A stretch of 64,000 nucleotides of DNA from Pararoseomonas baculiformis (GTDB lineage Bacteria; Pseudomonadota; Alphaproteobacteria; Acetobacterales; Acetobacteraceae). Under the pieces are notes generated by a model, which saw only the letters and a list, made by a program, of their open reading frames with translations, made no database searches and was not told where the DNA came from. Made by a program: the position numbers and the translations under genes. The stretch is taken from assembly GCF_017813395.1 (NCBI RefSeq), contig NZ_JAGIZB010000020.1, forward strand, positions 22,840 to 86,839. Direction: 5' to 3'. Shown one piece after another: positions 53,067 to 63,570 of this stretch (position 1 is the stretch's first letter; every line of letters starts with the position of its first letter).

Positions 53067-53948
53067 ATGATCTCCCGCCGTCTCCTGATCGCGGCCGCCC
53101 TGCCGGCGGCCGCCTGCTCCCCTCTGGATATCGCGAACGGGCTGACGCCTGGCGGCGGCATCAGCCTCGCCGAGGGCCTGCCCTACGGGGCCGGCGAAAG
53201 GGCACGCTACGATCTCTACACGCCCCCGGGCGCGGCGGCAGAAGCGCCGCTGATCGTGTTCTTCTATGGCGGCGGCTGGCGGTCCGGGGATCGTGGCGAC
53301 TACGGCTTCGTGGCCCGCTCCCTGGCTTCGCTCGGCGTGCTGGTCGCGGTGCCGGATTACCGGCTTTTCCCCGGAACACGCTGGCCCGGCTTCGTCACGG
53401 ATGGCGCGGCGGCGGTCCGCGCGATCCGTGCCGGTCCGGGCGCGGGGCGGCCCGTTTTCCTCATGGGGCATTCGGCCGGGGCCTTCATCGCCCTCGCCTT
53501 GGCCCTGGACCCGGCATGGCTCGGCGCGGAGCGGCGGGAGTTGTCAGGATCGATCGGCCTCGCCGGGCCCTACGCATTCGGGCCGGAGGATGACCCGAAC
53601 GGCATCTTCGCGCAGGCCCCGGGCGGGCATGCGCACGCCGCGCCGGAGGACCCGGCTGCGATGCGCGGAGCAGCGCCGCTGCTGCTCCTTCAGGGCGAGG
53701 CGGATGAGACGGTGCGCCCGGTGCAGGCGCCACGCCTGGCCGCACTGGCGAGGAATGAGGGTGTGAAGGTGAGCACCCGGCTTTATCCGGGCCTCGGGCA
53801 TATCGGGATCATCGCCGCAGTGGCGAGGCCCCTGCGCGTCCTTGGACTGGAAGGTGCGCCGGTGCTGGATGATGTGGGCCGTTGGATCCGCGGCCTGCAG
53901 GGCTCCGCGACGGTGAGTCAGTCCGTTTCGATGCGCAGAGCCTTCTGA
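53067..53948 (+). CDS. Lipoprotein alpha/beta hydrolase
   Basis: Begins MISRRLLIAAALPAAACSP, a lipobox AAAC, so a lipid-anchored enzyme. The hydrolase core has VFFYGGGWRSGDRGDYGFVAR in place of the HGGGW oxyanion region, nucleophile Ser in MGHSAGAFIALAL, acid Asp in GEADETV and His in YPGLGHIGI. 293 aa. GGGGAGG is nearly adjacent to the ATG. It probably acts on an ester in the periplasm. The 3' end overlaps the convergent gene by 31 bp. Confidence 0.8.
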   Translation: MISRRLLIAAALPAAACSPLDIANGLTPGGGISLAEGLPYGAGERARYDLYTPPGAAAEAPLIVFFYGGGWRSGDRGDYGFVARSLASLGVLVAVPDYRLFPGTRWPGFVTDGAAAVRAIRAGPGAGRPVFLMGHSAGAFIALALALDPAWLGAERRELSGSIGLAGPYAFGPEDDPNGIFAQAPGGHAHAAPEDPAAMRGAAPLLLLQGEADETVRPVQAPRLAALARNEGVKVSTRLYPGLGHIGIIAAVARPLRVLGLEGAPVLDDVGRWIRGLQGSATVSQSVSMRRAF

Positions 53949-54415
53949 TCGGTCCAGCCGATTTCGGGGCGGGCTCCCAGCCTCCCCTTGGGACCCTTGC
54001 CGGGGATCACGACGAACGGATCCTCTCCGGGGTGCGCCCGCATCCAGTCATCCAGCGCTTCCAGCGCCGCAAAACTCGTCTCCCCATTCACGGCGTAAGC
54101 CATGCCATTCCGGTCGAAGCGCGCAATCGGCTTGCCGGGCACACCCCAGGCACCATCCAGCCGCTCCCAATCCGGATGTGCCTCGCGGCGGGGAAGGACC
54201 ACGTGATCCAGCAGGCTGCGGAAATCGGGATGCACCGCCATGTGGATCGGGCCATCCCGACCGGCCGCCTCTCCCTCGCCATCCATGCCGAGCATGTCCA
54301 TGCTGCCGGAGCGGCTTACCATCCGCCTCCGCGCCAGCGTCAGGACTGCAACGAGAAGCAGGAAGGCAAGGATCACCAGCCCCATCGGGCTGAAGATCGA
54401 TTGAAGACGTCCCAT
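53918..54415 (-). CDS. Single-span membrane hypothetical protein (165 aa)
   Basis: An N-terminal span (MGLVILAFLLLVAVLTLARRR) is followed by a cytoplasmic domain: HMAVHPDFRSLLDHVVLPRREAH, ARFDRNGMAYAVNGETSFAAL, ALDDWMRAHPGEDPFVVIPG. I do not recognise the family. The same strand carries clpA upstream by 59 nt, but clpA would be read before it; the pairing is loose. The end overlaps the hydrolase gene. Confidence 0.6.
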   Translation of the reverse strand: MGRLQSIFSPMGLVILAFLLLVAVLTLARRRMVSRSGSMDMLGMDGEGEAAGRDGPIHMAVHPDFRSLLDHVVLPRREAHPDWERLDGAWGVPGKPIARFDRNGMAYAVNGETSFAALEALDDWMRAHPGEDPFVVIPGKGPKGRLGARPEIGWTDQKALRIETD

Positions 54416-54474
54416 GGCGGCCGCTCACCTCCTACTGTGATCGGCCGCCATGGAGCCCCCGGAGGGGGAAGGGG

Positions 54475-56853
<2,379 letters not shown>

Positions 56854-57054
56854 AATCGACGCTCCCCTATCTCAACCGGCCGCCGGGATCTCCCGCGGGG
56901 CGTCCCCATGGACGCCAAGCTTGGGGCGGCCGTCACTTAGAAGCCTATATTGTGACCCAACTCCCGAACGCGAATAGAAGGGGTGGGTTACGCGTTGTTT
57001 CAGTGTTTCGCCCGGGGCGCCTTACCGGCCGGTTGACCGGGCCGGCGTCCCGAA

Positions 57055-57477
57055 TCAGTCCTTCTCGATCGTGCACTGCAGAGGGTGCTGGTTCTGCCGG
57101 GCCAGGTCCATCACCTGGGTTACCTTCGTCTCAGCCACCTCGTAGGTGAACACGCCGCAGACCCCCACCCCGCGCCGGTGGACATGGAGCATGATGCGGG
57201 TCGCCTCGTCCCGGTTCTTCTGGAAAAAGCGCTCCAGCACGTGCACCACGAACTCCATCGGGGTGTAGTCGTCGTTGAGCATCAGCACCTTGTACATGGT
57301 GGGCTTGCGCGTCCGGGGGCGCGCCTTCACCACCACGCCGGTCGCGGGCCCGCCATTGTCGGTGCCTGCCCCGCCATCACCCGGCGGAACAGCCGGGCGC
57401 GAGGGGCCATTCCCCTTGTCGGGGTCCTCGGGGTTATTGCCCGTCATGCCGCCCGGGCGCCTGTCCTGCTCTCTCAT
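57055..57477 (-). CDS. clpS: ATP-dependent Clp protease adaptor ClpS
   Basis: Recognises bulky N-terminal residues and delivers substrates to ClpA. The core has [43 protein letters not shown] and [13 protein letters not shown], with the NDD and HVH pocket residues intact. The first 50 residues are a disordered Pro/Gly/Asp-rich extension, longer than in E. coli; ATG 57447 is an alternative start. Confidence 0.93.
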   Translation of the reverse strand: MREQDRRPGGMTGNNPEDPDKGNGPSRPAVPPGDGGAGTDNGGPATGVVVKARPRTRKPTMYKVLMLNDDYTPMEFVVHVLERFFQKNRDEATRIMLHVHRRGVGVCGVFTYEVAETKVTQVMDLARQNQHPLQCTIEKD

Positions 57478-57825
57478 CGCCCCGCCATGGTCTCACGGAT
57501 CATCGGCCTGCCAAGGGGCCGCCGCGTCCGCCGCGCTACAATTGTCGTGGAAGGATATCGGAACGTGCCGCGCGAGGTGAAGTGTCCCGCTGCCTGACGG
57601 ATATGGGAGACTGGCGCCTGCCTTGCCAGGGGGCGCTTGCCTCAGGGCTGCCATGCCGCGGCGGCCACTACCCCCGGGCTGCCTTCCGTGGCGCAGGCCC
57701 GCAACGCCAAAGGCCCCGCCCACCCACCCCGTAGGGCAGGAGGGCAGGGCCCCCGGATCAACGGTCCGGCGGAAAGCTCCGCCAGCCCGGGTCGGATGGC
57801 CGGCCTCAGCCGGCCATCCCTGTCT
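57478..57825. other. Intergenic stretch upstream of clpS and downstream of phasin
   Basis: No reading frame of convincing composition is present. It should contain the clpS promoter, but I do not see a consensus pair. The only clear structure is the hairpin at 57794-57819. Confidence 0.5.
57794..57819. terminator. Terminator-like hairpin after the phasin gene
   Basis: Perfect 11-bp stem GGATGGCCGGC/GCCGGCCATCC with a CTCA loop, 6 nt past the phasin stop on the minus strand. No T run follows, so a Rho-independent role is likely but unproven. Confidence 0.55.
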
Positions 57826-58368
57826 TCAGGCCGCGAGCGGCTTGGCGGCGCGCTCCATGGCGAGGGAGACGCGCTGGGTCACCGGGGTGGCGACCTGCTC
57901 GGCCAGGCGGAGGGAGGCCTCCTGCAGCTTCGCGGTCTCGGACATCACCTTGTCCATCGTGCCGCGGGCGTAGTTCGCCTGGATCTCGGCGGCTTCCTTC
58001 AGGCTCTTCACGCCGGCCAGGGCGCGGGCGCCCTCAAGGGCATGATCCGTCAGCGACTGGCCGAAGGCGAAGAACTGACGGCTGAGGTCCTGCGTGCCCA
58101 CCATCCAGGTCTGCGCCACCTGGGCCAGGGTCTCGGCATTGCCGCGGGAGAACTCGGCGAACTCCTGGGCGGCCTTGAAGCTGCCCTCGGCGGCCTTGCT
58201 GGCCTGCTCCATGCTGCGCTCCATGGTGGTGCGGAGCTGGGTCGTGCCGGCCTCGGCGAAGCCGGCGGTCTTCGCCGTGGTCGTCTCGGCAGCCTGGCTG
58301 ATGGTCGAGGTGGCGTTGGTCACGGTGTCGGTCGCGAGGCGGGCAACCTTGGGGCTCTCATTGGCCAT
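57826..58368 (-). CDS. Phasin family protein
   Basis: Coats polyhydroxyalkanoate granules. The product is 180 aa, helical, with the phasin core EFAEFSRGNAETLAQVAQTWMV followed by GTQDLSRQFFAFGQSL and AEIQANYARGTMDKVMSE. AGGAG lies 9 nt before ATG 58368. Upstream are two CTGCN3GCAA sites, a candidate PhaR-type control. No other pha gene is in the window. A terminator-like hairpin follows. Confidence 0.88.
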   Translation of the reverse strand: MANESPKVARLATDTVTNATSTISQAAETTTAKTAGFAEAGTTQLRTTMERSMEQASKAAEGSFKAAQEFAEFSRGNAETLAQVAQTWMVGTQDLSRQFFAFGQSLTDHALEGARALAGVKSLKEAAEIQANYARGTMDKVMSETAKLQEASLRLAEQVATPVTQRVSLAMERAAKPLAA

Positions 58369-58422
58369 GGGGGCATCTCCTGGAGTTTGGTTGGGCATGC
58401 CATGATTGGTGCCATGGCTTTG

Positions 58423-58433
58423 CTGCGGTGCAA
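58423..58433. promoter_or_regulatory. Candidate PhaR-type site 1
   Basis: CTGCGGTGCAA, of the form CTGC-N3-GCAA, lies 55 nt upstream of the phasin start. PhaR repressors of alphaproteobacteria are known to bind TGC/GCA-rich sites near phasin genes. The match to a precise published consensus is from memory. Confidence 0.5.
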
Positions 58434-58478
58434 CATGGTCGTTGTAGCGACTGTCATAAAGCCCGGTCCACAACTTTT

Positions 58479-58489
58479 TTGCGGCGCAG
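58479..58489. promoter_or_regulatory. Candidate PhaR-type site 2
   Basis: On the minus strand CTGCGCCGCAA repeats the form CTGC-N3-GCAA, 56 bp from site 1. Together the two copies flank the likely phasin promoter region. 58369-58683 holds no gene; it is the divergent control region of phasin and the carboxypeptidase gene. Confidence 0.5.
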
Positions 58490-58683
58490 CATGATTTTCC
58501 GCGGTCGGCGTGAAACCCTTTCGTGCGTCGCTGGAAAATCCTGCAATAACCGGATTGTAGGGTTTTATCCTGCAACTTGCGGTGGACAGGCGCGGCCATG
58601 CCCCCGTATCGTCCTGCCCGCGTGGCTGGGGGGCCATGCCGCGAAACCGGTTCCGCGGGGGCGGAGCCGGAGCGAAAAGGGGG

Positions 58684-59937
58684 ATGATCATGGCAAATGG
58701 TTTGGCGGCCTGGTGCGGCCTGCGTCGGGATGGCGTGCGGTCGATGGCCAGGCGAGCCGGCTGGGCCGTGGCGCTGCTGCCCGCGCTCCTGGCCGCCCAG
58801 CCGGCCGCGGCGCAGATCGGCAGCGAGCGCTATGCCTCCTTCGTCATGGATGGCCGCACCGGCCAGGCGCTGGGCGGCGCCAATGCGGACGCACCCCGCT
58901 ACCCCGCATCCCTGACCAAGATGATGACCCTCTACATGCTGTTCGAGGCGATGCGCGAGGGACGCATCACCATGAACAGCCGCATCTACATCAGCGAGGA
59001 GGCGAATAGCCGCATCCCCTCTAAGCTGGGCGTTCCCCCCGGCATGACCATCCCGGTGGAAATCGCGATCTACGCCCTCACCATGAAGTCCGCCAACGAC
59101 GTGGCGACGGCGGTGGGTGAGGCCCTGGGCGGAAGCGAAGACCGATTCGCCCAGATGATGACCCAGAAGGCGCGCCAGCTGGGCATGACCAACACCACCT
59201 TCCGCAACGCCTCCGGCCTGCCGGACTGGGACCAGGTGACCACGGCGCGGGACATGGCCACGCTGGGCCGCCGCCTCTTCCTCGATTTCCCGGAACGCTG
59301 GCACTACTTCGGCAATTCCAACATTCGCACCGGCAACTACGCTTTCCGCAACCACAACCGCATGCTCACCGAGTATGAGGGCGTGGATGGGGTGAAGACC
59401 GGCTTCATCAACGCTTCCGGCTTCAACAATGTCGTCTCGGCCCAGCGCCAGGGGCAGCGGGTCTTCGTCTCGGTGTTCGGCGGCTCCTCCTGGGTGGAGC
59501 GTGACCGCCACGCGGCCCTGCTGCTGGATGACGGCTTCTCGCGCCTCGGCGTCGCGCCGCCCGCACGCGCGCCGGAGACCGGAATGGTCATGGCGCGTGC
59601 ACCCGCCGTGCTCAGCCGCGCCCGCGCCGCCACCGTGGAAACCGTGGCCGCGCCGCGCCCCGGCATCCGCCAGGTGGCGCTCCGCGTCTCCCGGCCGGTG
59701 CTGGCCCGCCCGGACACGGCCGCCCAGGCACGCGGCCGCCGCGCCCCCGCGGCCGTCACCCCGGTGGCCCAGCCGGCGCCGCGTGCCGGCAGCCGCGCCA
59801 CCGCCGCCCGCACGCGCCGTGTGGTTGAGCAGGGTGATGGCGGACGGGTTGTCCGCGTGGCCGCGCCGCGCCCGGCTGCCTCGAAGCGCGCCGCACCGCC
59901 GGCATCCGCGCTGCGGGCAAAGCCGGCGCGCCGCTGA
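58684..59937 (+). CDS. D-alanyl-D-alanine carboxypeptidase (family S11, DacC-type)
   Basis: Periplasmic penicillin-binding protein that trims the terminal D-Ala of peptidoglycan stem peptides. Signal peptide includes GWAVALLPALLAAQPAAAQ. Active-site motifs: SLTK (Ser about residue 76), SAN in MKSANDVATAVGEAL, and KTG in GVDGVKTGFINASG. 417 aa, with a C-terminal 130-residue Ala/Pro/Arg-rich basic tail, not the usual amphipathic anchor. ATG 58684 is taken; ATG 58690 also works. Confidence 0.9.
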   Translation: MIMANGLAAWCGLRRDGVRSMARRAGWAVALLPALLAAQPAAAQIGSERYASFVMDGRTGQALGGANADAPRYPASLTKMMTLYMLFEAMREGRITMNSRIYISEEANSRIPSKLGVPPGMTIPVEIAIYALTMKSANDVATAVGEALGGSEDRFAQMMTQKARQLGMTNTTFRNASGLPDWDQVTTARDMATLGRRLFLDFPERWHYFGNSNIRTGNYAFRNHNRMLTEYEGVDGVKTGFINASGFNNVVSAQRQGQRVFVSVFGGSSWVERDRHAALLLDDGFSRLGVAPPARAPETGMVMARAPAVLSRARAATVETVAAPRPGIRQVALRVSRPVLARPDTAAQARGRRAPAAVTPVAQPAPRAGSRATAARTRRVVEQGDGGRVVRVAAPRPAASKRAAPPASALRAKPARR

Positions 59938-59967
59938 AGGCTGCCGGCGCTTCACGGAAGTTATGGA

Positions 59968-59995
59968 GGGGACCGGCTCGCCGGTCCCCTTTCTC
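59968..59995 (+). terminator. Intrinsic terminator after the carboxypeptidase gene
   Basis: Perfect 9-bp stem GGGGACCGG/CCGGTCCCC with a CTCG loop, followed by TTTCTCG on the plus strand. It lies 30 nt past the stop, just before the convergent end of the PLP-enzyme gene. Confidence 0.75.
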
Positions 59996-59997
59996 GT

Positions 59998-61104
59998 TCA
60001 GGCCATCCCGCCGCGGGCGGAAACGGGCCAGAGGCATTCCACCCGGCCGTTCCGCACGCCCACATACCAGTCGTAGCGATCCACCGTCGGGTCGCAATGG
60101 CCCGGCACCAGCCGAAGCCTCTCCCCTAGCTTCGGCTGCACGCCCCCCTCGACCACCAGGGAGCCATGCTCGTCCGAGGCGCCCACATAGCGAATGCCCG
60201 GACGATCCCAGACCAGGGGAAGACCGGAATCCACCGCCACCGCCTTGTGCCCGGCATCCAGCACCGCCATCCCGTCCCGCGGGGCGGACATGACCTGGGA
60301 CAGCACGAACAGGCTCTGACGGAAGGCGGGCGGCTCGCCATTGGCGGCGTAATCGGCATCCATGAAGGCGTAAGAGCCCGCCTGGATCTCGGTCCAGAGC
60401 CCCGACTCCAGTTCCAGCTCATAGGTGCCGGTGCCCGCGCCGCCCACGATGGGGCAGGGCAGGCCGCGTTGGGTGAGCTGCTCAACGGTCCGCCGCACAC
60501 CCTCGGCCGCGAAGCCGATGGCTTGGCGCCGTTCCTCCAGGGTCCGCCTGTGCTGGGCATTCCCGTGATAGGCCTGCAGCCCGCCGAAGATCAGGTGCGG
60601 GGAGGCGGCGATGCGCTCGGCCAGCGCAACCGCCGCCGGCCCGGGCGGAACGCCGCAGCGCCCCGCGCCGACATCGATCTCCACCAGCACCTCCATCCGC
60701 CGCCCGGCCGCCTCGGCCACGGTGGCGATGGTGTCGATCCCCGCCGCGTCATCCGCGCAGACCGCCACCTTGGCGATGCCGGACAGGGCCGCAAGGCGCC
60801 GCAGCTTGCGGGCATCCACCACCTGGTTCGAGACAAGGATGTCCGGCACGCCGCCCCAAGCCAGGGCCTCGGCCTCGGCCACCTTCTGCACGCATTGCCC
60901 CACCGCGCCGCGCTTCATCTGCTCATGCGCGACAACGGCCGACTTATGCGTCTTCGCATGGGCGCGCAGCTTGGCGCCCGTTCCCGCCAGCCGCGCGGCC
61001 ATGGCGTCCAGATTGGCCTCGAAGGCGTCGAGGTCGAGAAGGAGGGCGGGGGTGTCCACCTCCTCCTCGCGCATGCCGGGTTCGGCGGGGGGCGGCTGCA
61101 GCAT
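59998..61104 (-). CDS. PLP-dependent D-threonine aldolase / D-serine dehydratase-like enzyme
   Basis: Fold-type III PLP enzyme (DSD1 family). The PLP lysine lies in LRAHAKTHKSAVVAHEQ; other landmarks are VDTPALLLDLDAFEANLDAM, DILVSNQVVD, VLVEIDVGAGRCGVPPG and GSYAFMDADY. The C-terminal domain has DAGHKAVAVDSGLP and VPGHCDPTVDRYD with the HxC metal motif. 368 aa. Members include D-threonine aldolase and 3-hydroxy-D-aspartate aldolase (BhcC); I cannot choose between them. No bhc partners are in the window. Confidence 0.82.
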   Translation of the reverse strand: MLQPPPAEPGMREEEVDTPALLLDLDAFEANLDAMAARLAGTGAKLRAHAKTHKSAVVAHEQMKRGAVGQCVQKVAEAEALAWGGVPDILVSNQVVDARKLRRLAALSGIAKVAVCADDAAGIDTIATVAEAAGRRMEVLVEIDVGAGRCGVPPGPAAVALAERIAASPHLIFGGLQAYHGNAQHRRTLEERRQAIGFAAEGVRRTVEQLTQRGLPCPIVGGAGTGTYELELESGLWTEIQAGSYAFMDADYAANGEPPAFRQSLFVLSQVMSAPRDGMAVLDAGHKAVAVDSGLPLVWDRPGIRYVGASDEHGSLVVEGGVQPKLGERLRLVPGHCDPTVDRYDWYVGVRNGRVECLWPVSARGGMA

Positions 61105-61166
61105 GGGTGTACTCCGTGATCGCCGGGATTCTACCGGGCGGCGGGCTGGCCGCCAGGGGCTGTCCG

Positions 61167-61763
61167 TCAGCGCGCCGCGGCGATCAGCACTTCGGCCGGG
61201 ACGATGCCCAGGAAGCGCCAGCCAGCATCACCGGGCCGAAACAGCGCCAGGCTTCCTTCCGGGAACTCGGCCTGGGCGAGAGAGCGGCCCAGGATCATCC
61301 CGAGCGGAACGATATGCCCCACCATCAACCGGTTGCCGCCGCGAATCCGTTCGCCGAGCAGCGCCGAAATCTCCGCCGCGTCCTGCCGCGCATCGCGGCG
61401 CGTGTAGTCATCGGCGATCAGGGCGGGGTGGATCCGCGCCGTGCCGAAGGCCAGCCGGGCGGTGTCCTGTGCGCGGAACACCTCGCTGGTCAGCACCTCG
61501 GCCGGGGGCACGCCCAGGCGCCGCATGGCCGCGCCGAGATCCCGGGCCATCGCCTCGCCAGCCGGGCTGAGGTTGCGCTGTCCGCCGCGGTCTCCCAGCC
61601 GGCCCGTATCCACCTGGCTCCGGTCGGTCGTCGCGTGGCGCATATAGATGTTCAGCCCGCCCTCGCGCAGCAGCGGCAGGGCCTGTTCGGCCGGAAGCAG
61701 GGCAGGCACCTGCGCCTTGGCGGGGGCGGCAGCGAGAAGGAGCAGGAGGGAGCGGCGTCGCAT
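61167..61763 (-). CDS. Secreted histidine phosphatase family protein
   Basis: Signal peptide MRRRSLLLLLAAAPAKAQ, then a histidine-phosphatase core: NIYMRHATTDRSQVD (RHA, variant of RHG), SGLG-like TRRLGVPPAEVLTSEVFRAQDTA, and NRLMVGHIVPLGMIL with the second His. The acidic proton donor may be E in TSEVFRAQ. 198 aa. Periplasmic phosphoesterase; substrate unknown. Confidence 0.78.
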   Translation of the reverse strand: MRRRSLLLLLAAAPAKAQVPALLPAEQALPLLREGGLNIYMRHATTDRSQVDTGRLGDRGGQRNLSPAGEAMARDLGAAMRRLGVPPAEVLTSEVFRAQDTARLAFGTARIHPALIADDYTRRDARQDAAEISALLGERIRGGNRLMVGHIVPLGMILGRSLAQAEFPEGSLALFRPGDAGWRFLGIVPAEVLIAAAR

Positions 61764-61804
61764 GGCGCCATCCTGGCCTGGCCTGTCCCCGGGGCAAGTC
61801 CGAA

Positions 61805-62134
61805 TCAGCGCTGCGCCAGGAAGCCTGGCACGATCCAGGCCCGCGCACGGAGCGGCCCGCGCGCCGTCATCACCCGTACGGGCAGAAGGCGATAGCACGC
61901 GCCCTCATACCTCTTCAGCGCCACCATGGCGCGCGGCACGGGGCGGATGAGCATGCCCTCCACGCGGGCACCGGGGCAGGGAAGAAGCGTGGGATAGGGC
62001 GTTCCCCGCAGCATCCCGCGCGTGAAGCCCGGCAGGCTGGCCGGCCGCATCCGGCGCGGCAGCCCGGCATCGCCGGACCGGCGCGCGAGGATGCGCCGGT
62101 CCAGCAGGGTACCGTAGAGAAAGACCGGGTTCAG
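61805..62134 (-). CDS. Gamma-glutamylcyclotransferase (AIG2-like), candidate CTG start
   Basis: Converts gamma-glutamyl amines or peptides to 5-oxoproline. Pattern: NPVFLYGTLLDRRILARR, then GFTRGMLRGTPYPTLLPCPGARVEGMLI and ALKRYEGACYRLLPV with the catalytic Glu. The fold begins at NPVFLYGTL, yet the only codon that can start there is CTG at 62134, overlapping the TGA of the upstream gene as CTGA; no ATG, GTG or TTG is close by. GGGGAG lies 11 nt upstream. 109 aa. It belongs to the phosphomutase transcript. Confidence 0.72.
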   Translation of the reverse strand: MNPVFLYGTLLDRRILARRSGDAGLPRRMRPASLPGFTRGMLRGTPYPTLLPCPGARVEGMLIRPVPRAMVALKRYEGACYRLLPVRVMTARGPLRARAWIVPGFLAQR

Positions 62135-63546
62135 TGCCCGGCATTCTCCCCGGAGAAGTCCGGCGCCGCGAGGCCACTGGCTTCCAGCTGGCGTGCGATA
62201 CCGGCCTTCAGCCGCTCCAGCCCCTCGGCACTCTTCGCCTCGGCGCGGGCCACCAGCACGGCCTGCGTGTTGGAGGCGCGCAGCAGCCACCAGCCATCCT
62301 CGGTCAGCACGCGCACGCCGTCCACGTCCTGCACCTTCGCACCCTCGGCGGCCAGGCGGTCCTTGACCTCCTTCACCACCACGAACTTGCGGTCCTCCGC
62401 GCAGTCGAAGCGCAGCTCCGGCGTGTTGATGACCTTCGGCATGGCCTCCCGCACCTGGGAGAGCGTTTCGTCCATGCGTGCGATGATGCCCAGCAGGCGC
62501 ACGGCGGAATAAGGCGCGTCGTCGAAGCCGTACCACTTGTCCGCGAAGAAGATATGGCCGGACATCTCGCCCGCCAGCGGGGCGCCCGTCTCGGCCATCT
62601 TGGACTTGATCAGCGAGTGGCCCGTCTTCCACATCAGCGGCGTGCCACCGGCCTTCGCCACCTCGTCGAACAGCACCTGGCTGGCCTTCACATCGGCGAT
62701 GATCGTGCCGCCCGGCTTGCTCTTCAGCACGTCGCGCGCCAGCACGACGAGAAGCTGGTCGCCGAACAGGATGTTGCCCTCATTGTCCACCACGCCGATG
62801 CGGTCCGCATCGCCGTCGAAGGCGATGCCGAGATCGGCGCCCTGGCGGGCCACCTCGGCGATGATCTGCTCAAGGTTCTTGGCCACCGTGGGGTCGGGAT
62901 GGTGGGCCGGGAAGTTGCCGTCGATCTCGCCATTGATGACGACATGCTCGCCCGGCAGGCGGGCCGCGAGCATCTTCGTGATCTCGGCGCCCGAGCCATT
63001 GCCCGGATCCCACACGACCTTCAGCTTGCGGTCGCCGCCGTCATAGTCCTGCATCAGGCGGGCGACGTAATCCTCGGCGATGTCCACCTGGCGCGAGGAG
63101 CCCTGGGCCTCCGCCACCACATCGCCCTCGGCCGCCATCTTGCCGAGGTTCTGGATGTCGGCGCCGAAGAAGGGCTTCTTGCCGATCATGGACTTGAAGC
63201 CGTTGTAGTCCGGCGGGTTGTGGCTGCCGGTCACCATCACCGCGCCATCCGTGCCGAAGTGATAGGCGGCGAAATAGAGCATCGGCGTCGGCGCGCAGCC
63301 GATGCGGATCACCTCCATGCCCGAAGCCATGAGGCCGGCCACCAGCCGCTCCTCCAGCGTCGGCGAGGAGAGGCGGCCGTCATAGCCGACCGCCACCTTC
63401 GTCCCGCCCTTGCGCGAGACGATGGTGCCGAAGACCCGCCCGATGGCGAAGGCGTCCTCGCCGGAGAGGGTTTTCCCGACCACGCCGCGGATGTCGTACT
63501 CGCGCAGGCTCGTCGGGTCGAAGCGGTGGCTGAAATTCGGCATCAC
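62131..63546 (-). CDS. Phosphomannomutase/phosphoglucomutase (AlgC/ManB-type)
   Basis: Alpha-D-phosphohexomutase giving mannose-1-P or glucose-1-P for surface polysaccharides. Active-site Ser in VMVTGSHNPPDYNGFK, metal site FDGDADRIGVVD, sugar-binding GEMSGHIFF and phosphate-binding RASNTQAVL. 471 aa; ATG 63546 or 63543. Followed by the glutamylcyclotransferase (CTGA) and preceded by UDP-glucose dehydrogenase, a sugar-nucleotide grouping. Confidence 0.9.
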   Translation of the reverse strand: MMPNFSHRFDPTSLREYDIRGVVGKTLSGEDAFAIGRVFGTIVSRKGGTKVAVGYDGRLSSPTLEERLVAGLMASGMEVIRIGCAPTPMLYFAAYHFGTDGAVMVTGSHNPPDYNGFKSMIGKKPFFGADIQNLGKMAAEGDVVAEAQGSSRQVDIAEDYVARLMQDYDGGDRKLKVVWDPGNGSGAEITKMLAARLPGEHVVINGEIDGNFPAHHPDPTVAKNLEQIIAEVARQGADLGIAFDGDADRIGVVDNEGNILFGDQLLVVLARDVLKSKPGGTIIADVKASQVLFDEVAKAGGTPLMWKTGHSLIKSKMAETGAPLAGEMSGHIFFADKWYGFDDAPYSAVRLLGIIARMDETLSQVREAMPKVINTPELRFDCAEDRKFVVVKEVKDRLAAEGAKVQDVDGVRVLTEDGWWLLRASNTQAVLVARAEAKSAEGLERLKAGIARQLEASGLAAPDFSGENAGH

Positions 63547-63570
63547 GGGCGTCTCTTTGACTGAATTGGC

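Noticed and set aside
58369..59955. Upstream extension of the phasin frame
   Set aside because: It crosses the carboxypeptidase gene on the other strand; the phasin starts at 58368 with a good ribosome site.
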